From: Nanoarchaeota archaeon
GTDB lineage: Archaea > EX4484-52 > LFW-46
Assembly: GCA_018897155.1 (NCBI GenBank)
Contig: JAHILE010000015.1
Location: 1 to 25,338, forward strand
Length of the DNA: 25,338 bases
Direction: 5' to 3'
The position numbers and the translations under genes are program-made. The first letter of the stretch is position 1; each line of letters starts with the position of its first letter. Below are positions 1 through 7,758 of this stretch, one piece after another. The notes below the pieces were generated by a model, which was not told where the DNA came from, searched no databases, and saw only the letters and a list, made by a program, of their open reading frames with translations.

Positions 1-348
1 AGTTAGCACAGCAAATTTAATTTTTCTGTGGTATGCGTATGAAACCGCTTGCCTTCCCTCTTCGTCGCCAAGATCTACGCCAGCCCTCTTTGCCTCGACT
101 ACAAGGACTTCTTGATTTCCTAACTTCAAAATGTAATCCGCTCTGCCTTTTAGGACTCTTTGCTCTTTTTCTATATCTTCTTTTTGCCACCCCAGCGCCT
201 CAAGTAGCGGCTCTATAAACTGAAACTTTATCTGCTCTTCGGATTTTTTGTCAAGATCATTTGCAGGAGTGTTAGAAAAAGAATTTGCTAATCGCCTTAT
301 TTTATCTTTAGCCTCGTCCTTCGCAATCGCGCGCCCTTCTTCGACCAT
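1..348 (-). CDS. Restriction-type N-terminal domain protein (HSDR_N-like), 5' part only
   Basis: Partial minus-strand gene: the first 116 codons are present and it continues past base 1. I translated it directly. Residues about 30-116 read as the nuclease-like N-terminal domain of type I restriction R subunits and related stand-alone proteins. There is a 'FIEPLLEALGW' helix, a 'GRADYIL' strand carrying the catalytic-type Asp, then 'VLVVEAKRAGVDLG' with the E-x-K pair, followed by 'QAVSYAYHRKIKFAVLT'. This is the PD-(D/E)xK arrangement. The ATG at 346-348 is preceded by an in-frame stop further upstream and by an AT box (TTTATTAA, 370-377) about 25 nt away, as expected for a leaderless mRNA. 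It could be the R subunit of a restriction system or one of the many short HSDR_N-only proteins; the window does not show which. No methylase or specificity subunit is visible. Confidence 0.75.
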   Translation of the reverse strand, partial: MVEEGRAIAKDEAKDKIRRLANSFSNTPANDLDKKSEEQIKFQFIEPLLEALGWQKEDIEKEQRVLKGRADYILKLGNQEVLVVEAKRAGVDLGDEEGRQAVSYAYHRKIKFAVLT

Positions 349-369
349 AACACCTACTTCCCCACTCTC

Positions 370-377
370 TTTTATTA
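370..377 (-). promoter_or_regulatory. TATA-like box for the HSDR_N gene
   Basis: TTTATTAA on the plus strand (TTAATAAA read on minus), centred about 25 nt upstream of the minus-strand ATG at 348. This is the distance expected if transcription begins at the start codon. Confidence 0.35.
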
Positions 378-453
378 ACCTTTTGCGTATGATTTGCCGA
401 TATAATTTACCCGACTACGACATCCAACGTACGTTTAAGCAGGCGTATTGCGG

Positions 454-491
454 AATTTATATGCCTGCACTAGAAATATATTCTTGTGATT
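454..491 (+). promoter_or_regulatory. Promoter and ribosome binding site of sod
   Basis: AATTTATATG (454-463) is a TATA-like box about 36 nt before the ATG. GTGAT (487-491) matches the archaeal anti-Shine-Dalgarno with 2 nt left before the ATG. Together they imply a short leader of about 10 nt. Confidence 0.4.
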
Positions 492-493
492 TT

Positions 494-1087
494 ATGGTGT
501 TTGAAGCAAAAAATTTCGACAATCTGATTGGAATAAAAGGATTCAGTGAAATAATGCTGAAGAATCATTTTGCACTTTATCGGGGTTATGTCGCGAACAT
601 AAACAAGCTTGACGAAGCACTTCGCGACCTCCTAAAAGAAGGAAAAACTGCAACCCCTGAATTTGCAGAACTCAAGCGCAGGCTCGGCTGGGAATTCAAC
701 GGAATGCGCCTGCATGAACTGTATTTTGGCAGCCTCATAAAAGAACTCAGAATACCTTCCACGGACAGCGCGCTTACAAAACAAATTACCAAAGATTTCG
801 GAATTTATGGAAACTGGGAAAAAGATTTCAGGGCTGTCGGAGCAATGCGCGGCATAGGCTGGGTTGTGCTTTATTACGACGTTTCTGCAAAACGGCTTTT
901 CAACTGCTGGATTAACGAGCACGACGCAGGGCATCTGGCCGGCGCGGCGCCGCTCCTTGTAATGGATGTTTTCGAGCACGCATACATAACAGATTATGAA
1001 TTGAGGCGCGCGGATTATATCGAAGCGTTCTTTAAGGCGATTGACTGGAAAACTGTGGAGAAAAGGTTTGAATACACTTCAAAATAA
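494..1087 (+). CDS. sod: Superoxide dismutase, Fe/Mn family
   Basis: A 197-residue protein that fits the Fe/Mn superoxide dismutase family, which converts superoxide to oxygen and peroxide in the cytoplasm. The C-terminal signature 'DVFEHAY' gives ligands D158 and H162. H74 in 'RLHELYF' matches the second-helix ligand, and H25 in 'KNHFALYRGYV' matches the first, with Y32 as the gateway tyrosine. The N-terminal hairpin is one residue shorter than in E. coli SodB. 'NEHDAGH' just before the signature resembles archaeal enzymes, which use His near the metal. The open frame extends upstream to base 248, but it would then run into the divergent gene. I chose ATG 494 because GTGAT sits at 487-491 and the protein then begins with the usual 'FEAKNF' start. 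Metal preference cannot be told from sequence alone. Confidence 0.93.
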   Translation: MVFEAKNFDNLIGIKGFSEIMLKNHFALYRGYVANINKLDEALRDLLKEGKTATPEFAELKRRLGWEFNGMRLHELYFGSLIKELRIPSTDSALTKQITKDFGIYGNWEKDFRAVGAMRGIGWVVLYYDVSAKRLFNCWINEHDAGHLAGAAPLLVMDVFEHAYITDYELRRADYIEAFFKAIDWKTVEKRFEYTSK

Positions 1088-1090
1088 TTT

Positions 1091-2605
1091 CTATTTCATC
1101 AAATCCACAACCCAATGCGAGCGCGTCTTCAAATCAACTACAGATATCTTTCCCGGATTTGCAGTATGCCCCACGCGGTCCATAAACGCGGTCTGGCCCT
1201 GGAATGTGCTTGAGCAAATCATTGTGACGCCGCGATAATTTTCTATTGCATGGGAATGCAAATGTCCTGTAAGAAATATATCCGGAATAGTATCAATCAC
1301 AAAATAATCCCTTTCTTCCGGCGAAAGCGTTATCGAACCGTAAATCGGCGCAAGATGCCTCTTTCTGAGCATTTCCTTCATCACATGCTGCGGCTCTTTC
1401 ATAGTTTTCATGCGAAGGTAGGGTATATCATTAACAATATCCGTAATGCTTGAGCCGTGATAGATGAGGATGTCTATCCCTTCATTTCCATCACTGGCGC
1501 CTATGCTGACAAGCGCGGGATTCGAGACAAGATGAATATTTTTATTATGGTATATATTTGGCAGAAACTCCATTCCAATAGGATATTGCGGTTCAGCACT
1601 CCTTACTGCATCATGATTTCCGGGAGATATGATTATGTCGATATGCTCGGGTATTTTGCACACAAACTTCTCAAAAAGCGCGTATTGCTCATAAATATCC
1701 TTAACTGCAAGGTCTTTTTCCTGGCTCGGATAGATCCCTACGCCGTCAACAACATCTCCTGCAATGATAAGGTATTTTATGTTCTTTGCTTTAGGATCGT
1801 TGTTTATCCAATATATGAACTTTTTTTCTGCATCCGGTAAAAACTCTTTGCTTCCAAAATGAAGGTCGGATATAAATGCCGCGCATATAGGTTCTGGAAG
1901 CGTCTTTATCTTCTGCGGAAACGGAACATCAGGAAAAGTTATGGTATCCGTAAAAAGATAGTTCTTTGAAATGCTTCCTTTGACGCCGATTACTTCATCC
2001 TTTACTATGCGGTCCTCGCCTATGTTTTTGTCTTTTTTTATAAACGCGTTTATCTTTCCCGTAGGGTCTTCAAGCTCAATAATTGTATTTCCGTGCTTTG
2101 ACTGGAAAATCCCGGTTACCATACCTATTACAGAAACATTTTTCTCGGTTTTCTGGTCATTTGGCCTAAAGCGGTTCATCGAAACCGAGCCTGAAAGCTC
2201 AGGCCTCTGCATAAGAATCGATTTAAGGCGCGCATATTTGTTTGCATAATAGTCAAAAAACGAGTCGATATTTTTTTCGCGCATCTTTTCATTGAATTCA
2301 TTTTTTATGCGAACTGAAGAAACAATGTCTTTTGCTGTCTTATGCCCTTGCGCCGCAGCTGCGAGTTCCTTTGCAACAGAATTCGGCAACTGTTTCTCAA
2401 ACTCTCTGCCAACATCCTCGAAAAACACATTAATCTTTTCCTTGTTGATTATCGGAAAGCCGTTTGAGATATCCTTTATTTTGCAAGACCGCTCCTTTGC
2501 GAATTTTACAAAGTCCTCACTCATATCCTTGGCTCTGATAAAGCTAAGCGCGCCCTCATCCAAAAGAACGCCCTGCTCAAGAATATTGTTTACAAGCGAG
2601 TTCAT
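1091..2605 (-). CDS. polB: DNA polymerase D small subunit DP1 (3'-5' exonuclease)
   Basis: 504 residues. This is the exonuclease subunit of the euryarchaeal/DPANN D-family replicative polymerase; its partner is the large subunit DP2. The N-terminal 130 residues are helical. An OB fold (about 155-225, 'VIGMVTGIF...TIIELEDPTGKINAFI') is followed by a metallophosphoesterase domain with D247-x-H249 ('ISDLHFGS'), 'AGDVVDG' near 284, 'GNHD' at 329-332, 'YHGSS' near 378 and 'TGHLHSH' near 450. All metal-binding motifs look intact, so proofreading activity is expected. DP2 is not in this window. The gene is divergent from alba across 53 bp and convergent with sod, with a 3 bp gap. No Shine-Dalgarno is evident, and an AT box lies about 29 nt upstream, consistent with a leaderless mRNA. 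Confidence 0.95.
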   Translation of the reverse strand: MNSLVNNILEQGVLLDEGALSFIRAKDMSEDFVKFAKERSCKIKDISNGFPIINKEKINVFFEDVGREFEKQLPNSVAKELAAAAQGHKTAKDIVSSVRIKNEFNEKMREKNIDSFFDYYANKYARLKSILMQRPELSGSVSMNRFRPNDQKTEKNVSVIGMVTGIFQSKHGNTIIELEDPTGKINAFIKKDKNIGEDRIVKDEVIGVKGSISKNYLFTDTITFPDVPFPQKIKTLPEPICAAFISDLHFGSKEFLPDAEKKFIYWINNDPKAKNIKYLIIAGDVVDGVGIYPSQEKDLAVKDIYEQYALFEKFVCKIPEHIDIIISPGNHDAVRSAEPQYPIGMEFLPNIYHNKNIHLVSNPALVSIGASDGNEGIDILIYHGSSITDIVNDIPYLRMKTMKEPQHVMKEMLRKRHLAPIYGSITLSPEERDYFVIDTIPDIFLTGHLHSHAIENYRGVTMICSSTFQGQTAFMDRVGHTANPGKISVVDLKTRSHWVVDLMK

Positions 2606-2630
2606 GCTAAATTATTGTCATTTCAAAGAA

Positions 2631-2637
2631 TTAATAT
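2631..2637. promoter_or_regulatory. Central AT box shared by polB (minus) and alba (plus)
   Basis: TTAATAT, roughly mid-way in the 53 bp gap. Its centre is about 25 nt from the alba ATG and 29 nt from the DP1 ATG, so one element could direct leaderless transcripts both ways. Confidence 0.35.
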
Positions 2638-2658
2638 CTATGTATGCATAAATAATAT

Positions 2659-3000
2659 ATGGTCGATAATCCCAAAAAGGATCCTACGGAACTTCAGAAG
2701 CCCCACCATAATCCGGAAAACGCAATACTCATAGGCACAAAACCGTTTATGTCCTATGTTCTTGCAGTAATAACACAGTTTGGCGGAGGAAAAAAAGAGG
2801 TTTTGATAAAGGCGCGCGGAAATTCAATCTCAAAAGCAGTCGATGTTGCAGAGCTCGTGAAAAACAAATTCGCTCCAGGCACCACGATAGAGAGCATAAA
2901 AACCGCAACAGAAACCCTGAAATCACATGACGGAAAGGAAATAGGCGTTTCTACAATCGCGATTTTGATGAAAAAGCCACAAGTTCATCCAAAAGCCTAA
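2659..3000 (+). CDS. albA: Alba-family DNA/RNA-binding chromatin protein
   Basis: 113 residues. Alba is a dimeric, basic archaeal protein that coats DNA and also binds RNA. The core begins at about residue 23 with 'AILIGTKPFMSYVLAVITQF' and continues with 'EVLIKARGNSISKAVDVAELV', which matches the family's first strand-helix and the nucleic-acid-binding 'KARG.SISKAVD' segment. The basic, Pro- and His-rich first 20 residues precede the fold and are a little longer than in crenarchaeal Alba. The start is ATG 2659; no Shine-Dalgarno is present, which suits a leaderless mRNA. It is divergent from the polymerase subunit gene. Confidence 0.93.
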   Translation: MVDNPKKDPTELQKPHHNPENAILIGTKPFMSYVLAVITQFGGGKKEVLIKARGNSISKAVDVAELVKNKFAPGTTIESIKTATETLKSHDGKEIGVSTIAILMKKPQVHPKA

Positions 3001-3026
3001 AATAAAGTTTAAAAAACAGCCAGTCC

Positions 3027-3067
3027 AATATATTTTGTTTATTGCATACCTGCCCAAATAAAGTGAT
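3027..3067 (+). promoter_or_regulatory. Promoter and Shine-Dalgarno of the cysS operon
   Basis: TATA-like AATATATTTTG (3027-3037) lies about 39 nt before the ATG, and GTGAT (3063-3067) lies 3 nt before it. This is the same short-leader arrangement seen at sod and at 23559. Confidence 0.4.
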
Positions 3068-3070
3068 TAC

Positions 3071-4477
3071 ATGTCCCTTAAATTCTTCAACACAATGACG
3101 CGCAAAAAGGAAGCGTTCAAGCCGATAAAAGCAGGATTCGCAGGATTCTACACATGCGGCCCGACAGTCTATAACTTTGCTCACATCGGAAATTTCCGCA
3201 CTTATGTTTTTGAGGATATTCTTCGAAGGACTCTTAAAATGTCGGGGCTTGCGGTAAAGCAGGTCATGAACATCACCGATGTCGAGGACAAAATAATTAA
3301 AGCATGCCGCGAGCAGAAAGTTGGCCTAAAGGAATTCACGGAAAAATACACGAACGCGTTCTTTGAGGACTTAAAAACGCTTGGCATAGAGCCTGCTGAA
3401 GTTTATCCGAAAGCAACAGAAACAATTCCGGAAATGGTTGCGATGATTAAAACATTGATGGAAAAAGGCATAGCATATCGCGGAGATGACGGCAGCATAT
3501 ATTACAGCATATTGAAATTCAAGGATTATGGAAATCTCGCGCATATTGATGTAAAATCGCTAAAAGCCGGAGCCCGTGTAAAACAAGATGAATACAGCAA
3601 AGACGATGCTCAGGATTTCGCGCTCTGGAAAGCATGGGATGCAAACGACGGAGATATTTTCTGGGAAACCGAACTTGGGAAAGGGCGACCTGGCTGGCAC
3701 ATTGAATGCTCTGCAATGAGCATTAAGAATCTTGGCGAAACTTTTGACATACATACAGGAGCAGTCGACAACATTTTCCCGCACCACCAGAATGAAATCG
3801 CGCAAAGCGAAGGCGCGACCGGAAAAAAATTCGTCAATTATTGGGTTCATTCAGAGCATTTGCTTGTCGAAAACAAAAAGATGTCAAAATCTCTTGGCAA
3901 TTTTTTCACATTGAGAGATGTGCTTGCAAAAGGATACAACCCGCGCGGATTGCGCTACCTGCTTTTGAGTTCGCATTATCGCCAGAAGCTGAACTTCACG
4001 TTCGGTTCCCTTGATGCTGCGGAAAATACCGTATCCGGGCTTATTGATTTTGTCGACAAGCTTGATGGTTTCAAGTCGGATGCAACTGACAATAAAACGA
4101 TAAGTGAATCTGCAAAAAAATCACTTGAAACTTTCAAAGAAGCTATGCAGGACGACCTTGATACGCCAAAGGCATTGCAGGCTATGTTTGATCTCGTGTC
4201 CGTTGCAAACAAGGCAATCGAAGAAAAGAACCTTAGCACTGCAAATGCGGCTGAAGTTCTTGAGGCAATGAATGAATTTGATAAAATTCTTGGCGTTCTT
4301 GCGCATGAAAAAGTCGCGCTCACGGATGCGCAGAAAGCGCTTGTCGAGAAAAGGCAGGAAGCGCGAAAAAACAAGGACTGGAAAACCGCTGACGAGATAC
4401 GAAAAGAATTGGGCGCGCAAGGAATACTTCTTGAAGACGCGCAAGGCGGCGGAGTCAGGATGAAGAAAAAGCAGTAA
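3071..4477 (+). CDS. cysS: Cysteinyl-tRNA synthetase
   Basis: 468 residues, the usual length for this class I aminoacyl-tRNA synthetase, which charges tRNA-Cys with cysteine. The zinc ligands are visible as C29 ('TCGPTVY'), C213 ('WHIECSAMS'), H238 and E242 ('HHQNE'). 'HIGN' (38-41) is the ATP-binding HIGH variant and 'KMSKS' lies at 270-274. After about residue 290 comes the helical DALR-type anticodon-binding region, ending in a basic tail. GTGAT at 3063-3067 serves as Shine-Dalgarno for ATG 3071, and AATATATTTTG (3027-3037) is a possible TATA box giving a short leader. Only 3 bases separate its stop from the GTG of the methyltransferase gene, so the two are probably co-transcribed and translationally coupled. 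Confidence 0.97.
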   Translation: MSLKFFNTMTRKKEAFKPIKAGFAGFYTCGPTVYNFAHIGNFRTYVFEDILRRTLKMSGLAVKQVMNITDVEDKIIKACREQKVGLKEFTEKYTNAFFEDLKTLGIEPAEVYPKATETIPEMVAMIKTLMEKGIAYRGDDGSIYYSILKFKDYGNLAHIDVKSLKAGARVKQDEYSKDDAQDFALWKAWDANDGDIFWETELGKGRPGWHIECSAMSIKNLGETFDIHTGAVDNIFPHHQNEIAQSEGATGKKFVNYWVHSEHLLVENKKMSKSLGNFFTLRDVLAKGYNPRGLRYLLLSSHYRQKLNFTFGSLDAAENTVSGLIDFVDKLDGFKSDATDNKTISESAKKSLETFKEAMQDDLDTPKALQAMFDLVSVANKAIEEKNLSTANAAEVLEAMNEFDKILGVLAHEKVALTDAQKALVEKRQEARKNKDWKTADEIRKELGAQGILLEDAQGGGVRMKKKQ

Positions 4478-4480
4478 ATA

Positions 4481-5326
4481 GTGATTTTTCTGAAAACAAC
4501 AGACATTCTTGAAAAATACGGCATCGCGCCAAATCCCGACGCAGACCAGCATTTTATGATTGACGAAAAAATGCTGAAAAAGATAGTGTCTGCCGCGAAA
4601 CTAAAAAAAGGCGATGTTGTTCTTGAAATCGGCGCAGGCGTAGGAAACCTTACGAAACTGCTTGCAGAAAAAGCGAAGAAAGTCTATGCGATTGAAAAAG
4701 ACAATGCGCTTTCCAGCACGCTAAAGAAAGAAACCGCAGAATTTGGCAATATTGAAATCATCATTGCAGACGCGTTGAAAGTGAAGCTTCCGCAGTTTGA
4801 CAAGCTCGTCTCAAACCTGCCATATCAAATATGTGAAGCACTATTGCAAAGGCTTATTTTTACGGATTTTGCGCTCGCGGTTATCTGCGTTCCGGAAAAG
4901 TTTGCCGAACGGATTCTTGCAAAGAGCAACGATAAAAATTATTCGATCCTATCCATCAAATCACAGATATTCTTTGACATCAAATTGATTGCAGAGGTTC
5001 CGCGCAATTGCTTCTTTCCAGTGCCGCGCGTGAACTCTAAAGTCGTTTCGATAGCACCTAAAAAAAAGCCCGGTTTCTTTGGATATTTCCTCCAGGAATT
5101 CTTACGAGAGGATGACAAAATTGCAAAAAACGCAATGCGAGAAGCAGTGATATTCGCATCTAAAAGAACCGGCGCAAAGGAGATTCTGACAAAAAGAAGC
5201 GCAAAAGAGATTGTAGAAAAACTAAAACTGGTTCCGGAGACTCTTGAAAAAAGAGTTTCATCGCTAAATAGGAATGACGTTTCGTCAATAATCGAATGTG
5301 TAAAAAAGGCTTGCAACAATTATTAA
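4481..5326 (+). CDS. rsmA: 16S rRNA dimethyladenosine transferase (Dim1/KsgA)
   Basis: 281 residues. The enzyme dimethylates two adjacent adenines in the 3' helix of 16S rRNA during small-subunit assembly. The family N-terminal motif appears as 'QHFMID' (23-28), although the preceding Gly of the usual 'LGQ' is Asp here. SAM motif I is 'VLEIGAGVGNLT' (47-58), with acidic E72 and D97. The catalytic motif 'SNLPY' ends at residue 115. The start is uncertain. GTG 4481 keeps the frame open, but GTGAT at that very place looks exactly like the Shine-Dalgarno used by other genes here, which would put initiation a few codons later, where only CTG is available. The gene follows cysS after 3 bases. Confidence 0.94.
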   Translation: MIFLKTTDILEKYGIAPNPDADQHFMIDEKMLKKIVSAAKLKKGDVVLEIGAGVGNLTKLLAEKAKKVYAIEKDNALSSTLKKETAEFGNIEIIIADALKVKLPQFDKLVSNLPYQICEALLQRLIFTDFALAVICVPEKFAERILAKSNDKNYSILSIKSQIFFDIKLIAEVPRNCFFPVPRVNSKVVSIAPKKKPGFFGYFLQEFLREDDKIAKNAMREAVIFASKRTGAKEILTKRSAKEIVEKLKLVPETLEKRVSSLNRNDVSSIIECVKKACNNY

Positions 5327-5392
5327 AGATAACTAGCGAATTATTTGCAGGATAATTGCACAAAATTCAAATCATTTATTCTGGTGAGCGTA

Positions 5393-6637
5393 ATGAAAAA
5401 ATCCATTAATGAATTAACGGCAAGAGATGTGATGAGTTCTGAGATAATCTCGGTAAATATAAATGACACGCTGAAAACAGTTCTTCCGATTCTGATTAAT
5501 AAGAAAATACATAATGTGCCCGTATTTGATGAAAAAACCTTTGTAGGATTCTTTGGATACAAGCAGCTTGCAAGGCTTTACAGGCGCCCTATAATTCAGA
5601 CGCAGATTGGAAAGTACATAGTGAAGCCACCTGAAATAACACCTGAAACAAGCATAATCGATATATCGGATTATATGTACCGCCTTAACCAAAAGGTGCT
5701 TCCGGTTGTTGAAAATGGAAAGTTAGTAGGCATTGTTTCAGAAAAAGACGTGCTAAAAAGTGCGATTGAGAGCGGTGTGCTAAAGGGTAAAAAAGTGGAA
5801 GATTTCATGACTCCGGAGCCTCTTTCTGTTGCTGAAACAGACATGCTTGGAACTGCATTTTCAATGATACGCGAATCAAACATAAGCAGGCTGCCTGTGG
5901 TAAATCGCGACGGCAAACTTGTCGGAATACTGAAGTCGTTTGACCTTATGAAGGAAATATTCAGCAAGGAAGAAAACCGTGGTAAGGGAGATATAAATCG
6001 CGGTACGCGAGCAAAAGACAACAGCAATGCGGCATATGTCTATGCGCCGGAAATTATGACTGAAGGCAAGATGCCTGTAAAAGCTTTGATGAACGACAAG
6101 CCGGCAACAGCAATCATCGGAGACCCTATTGAATTCGCTTTTAAAGACGCACTTGTTAGGGACATCATCAGCGTAGTAATTATAGACAATAATTCAATGC
6201 CCATAGGCATTGTTGTCCCAAAAGATATTGTCGCACACCTGGCAAAACAGAAAAAAGTAGACACCATAAACATACAAATATCCGGCCTTGATGATGAAAA
6301 CGGAATCAATACTTTTGAAAAGGACCAGATTCATCGGATGATTAACGAAGCAGTGCATAAACTTTCTGCAATCGAAAAAATCCAGTTATTCACAATACAC
6401 TACAAATCATACCATACGGACAATCCAAAAAATCAGAAACACAGTATAAGGATAAAGGTAAATACTGACAACGGCCTTTTTGTAGTCAGGGACTATGGCC
6501 GAGATATTATTGATGTCACAAGCAAGCTTCTTGAATCTCTTGAAGATATGGTTATCAGCAAGAAGCAGAAGATAAAGACAAAAATAATGGAAAAGCATAG
6601 GTATGGCAAATGGATGAAGAATGAATTTGCTGCTTAA
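5393..6637 (+). CDS. Four-CBS protein with C-terminal HPF/S30AE-like domain (putative ribosome hibernation factor)
   Basis: 414 residues from ATG 5393, chosen because GGTGA at 5382-5386 precedes it; the frame is open to 5345. Four CBS repeats are visible at about residues 7-63, 68-120, 130-190 and 225-285, each with the strand-helix pattern '(V/L)PVV..G.LVGI'. CBS pairs usually bind adenine nucleotides. The last 120 residues ('INIQISGLDDEN...') contain a two-helix/four-strand pattern with 'FTIHYKSYH', 'HSIRIKVNTDNGLFVV' and a long basic helix, which resembles the ribosome-binding fold of bacterial hibernation-promoting factor. Archaeal CBS proteins with such a tail have been linked to ribosome hibernation; I state this from memory. 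The assignment here is by motif only. It lies downstream of dim1 on the same strand, and its stop overlaps the convergent gene by 4 bases. Confidence 0.7.
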   Translation: MKKSINELTARDVMSSEIISVNINDTLKTVLPILINKKIHNVPVFDEKTFVGFFGYKQLARLYRRPIIQTQIGKYIVKPPEITPETSIIDISDYMYRLNQKVLPVVENGKLVGIVSEKDVLKSAIESGVLKGKKVEDFMTPEPLSVAETDMLGTAFSMIRESNISRLPVVNRDGKLVGILKSFDLMKEIFSKEENRGKGDINRGTRAKDNSNAAYVYAPEIMTEGKMPVKALMNDKPATAIIGDPIEFAFKDALVRDIISVVIIDNNSMPIGIVVPKDIVAHLAKQKKVDTINIQISGLDDENGINTFEKDQIHRMINEAVHKLSAIEKIQLFTIHYKSYHTDNPKNQKHSIRIKVNTDNGLFVVRDYGRDIIDVTSKLLESLEDMVISKKQKIKTKIMEKHRYGKWMKNEFAA

Positions 6638-7539
6638 GCATATTCCTTCAAAGAGCCGCACACGCTTAAATGCCCGTATGCAGGCATAAAATCGGATTTA
6701 AGCTCAATTCCGCCAAGCAAATCATCTGTTGTTTCCTTATCCAAAAGCCCTTTTGCAAGAGCTTCGTAGAATCCTCTGGCTCCGCGATAGATCCTTTCGC
6801 CATCACTATAATTGAATTCGTTTTCAATTCTTTCGACAATTCGCAGCTGTTCTTTGTACGGGCTTTCGTTTTGAACTTTTTCGGCAAATCCATATTCTCC
6901 GGCATCCTTGAAAGACTGCAGAGTCTCAATCTCGGCAATGCCTTCAAGAAGCCCGTTGAAAACATCTTCAGAATAATTCATTTCGCCAAGATTTCTTACG
7001 GCACGATATGCATCCGGACTTCCAAGCATTTCTTCATGGACTCGCTCATGCTTCAAAGTGCGCGCCTGTATGTATTTTATAGCCTGGCTGATAACCGGGT
7101 CTCTAACATCTTTATATGATTTATTGAATATTTCTGGTCGGTATGCTACAGTAACGTTATCCGAATATTCGTCAAACTCCGTCCTGCCAAGAACATTTTT
7201 CGGCAAGTGTTTATCAAGATAAATAGAATCGATCTCCCCGCTTTTCAATATGCCGTTTGACATCATATATTCAAGAATGTCTTCAGCCGCCTCTTTACGT
7301 GCTTCGCTAAAAGCTCCTGAAACTTCGACAGGATAATTTAAAAATTCGTTGTTCATGAGTTCTTGGTTAAATGAATCAATGTAGAGCTTATTGAAACTAA
7401 ACACATCTATTTGCCGCATTTTAGGCTGCATAAATGAATAAAAATTAGAGGAATCGAATTCCTGCGTTTCTTCGCGTATTTCTGAATAAGATAAAAATTC
7501 CGGTTCCTGTGCGTTCAACAACATAACAACTGAATTCAT
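6634..7539 (-). CDS. Putative HExxH zinc metalloprotease, unknown family
   Basis: 301 residues that I cannot place in a named family. 'LKHERVHEEML' gives a complete HExxH motif (H164, E165, H168). Thirty-one residues later 'LLEGIAEIE' offers a Glu (E199) in the 'EG.AE' setting typical of the third zinc ligand in gluzincin-type enzymes. The rest is acidic and mostly helical, with no signal peptide or membrane segment, so a cytoplasmic location is likely. The start at 7539 fits an AT box at 7558-7568, about 24 nt upstream. The four-base overlap of its stop with the convergent CBS-HPF-like gene is structural only. Peptidase activity is inferred from the motif. Confidence 0.6.
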   Translation of the reverse strand: MNSVVMLLNAQEPEFLSYSEIREETQEFDSSNFYSFMQPKMRQIDVFSFNKLYIDSFNQELMNNEFLNYPVEVSGAFSEARKEAAEDILEYMMSNGILKSGEIDSIYLDKHLPKNVLGRTEFDEYSDNVTVAYRPEIFNKSYKDVRDPVISQAIKYIQARTLKHERVHEEMLGSPDAYRAVRNLGEMNYSEDVFNGLLEGIAEIETLQSFKDAGEYGFAEKVQNESPYKEQLRIVERIENEFNYSDGERIYRGARGFYEALAKGLLDKETTDDLLGGIELKSDFMPAYGHLSVCGSLKEYA

Positions 7540-7557
7540 ACATATCTTTTGCCAAAC

Positions 7558-7568
7558 ATATTTTTAAA
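7558..7568 (-). promoter_or_regulatory. TATA box of the putative metalloprotease gene
   Basis: ATATTTTTAAA on the plus strand (TTTAAAAATAT on minus), centred about 24 nt upstream of the minus-strand ATG. Confidence 0.4.
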
Positions 7569-7730
7569 TCTTGGCTCATATGATTTTTGCCTGCAAATCA
7601 GAAGACTTTTGCGCATCAATAGTCAATTCACTAGAACTACACGCACTCAGTTACCGTATCTTTTCGCAGGTATTTTGTAAGATATCTGCTCAAAGCGCAA
7701 ACAAATACATAAAATACCTCTGAATAAAGC

Positions 7731-7738
7731 TTAAATTA
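7731..7738 (+). promoter_or_regulatory. TATA-like box of the CDP-alcohol phosphotransferase gene
   Basis: TTAAATTA, centred about 24 nt upstream of ATG 7759, consistent with a leaderless mRNA. The rest of the 219-base gap (7540-7758) shows nothing else I can name. Confidence 0.4.
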
Positions 7739-7758
7739 CTTAATTCAAAACATAATGT

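Noticed and set aside
33-218. Plus-strand open frame of 61 codons
   Set aside because: It lies opposite the HSDR_N-type gene, whose minus-strand translation is clearly protein-like; the plus frame has no motif or ribosome site.
248-493. Upstream extension of the superoxide dismutase frame from a TTG
   Set aside because: It overlaps the divergent gene and its promoter, and the family starts at 'FEAKNF' after ATG 494 with a proper Shine-Dalgarno.
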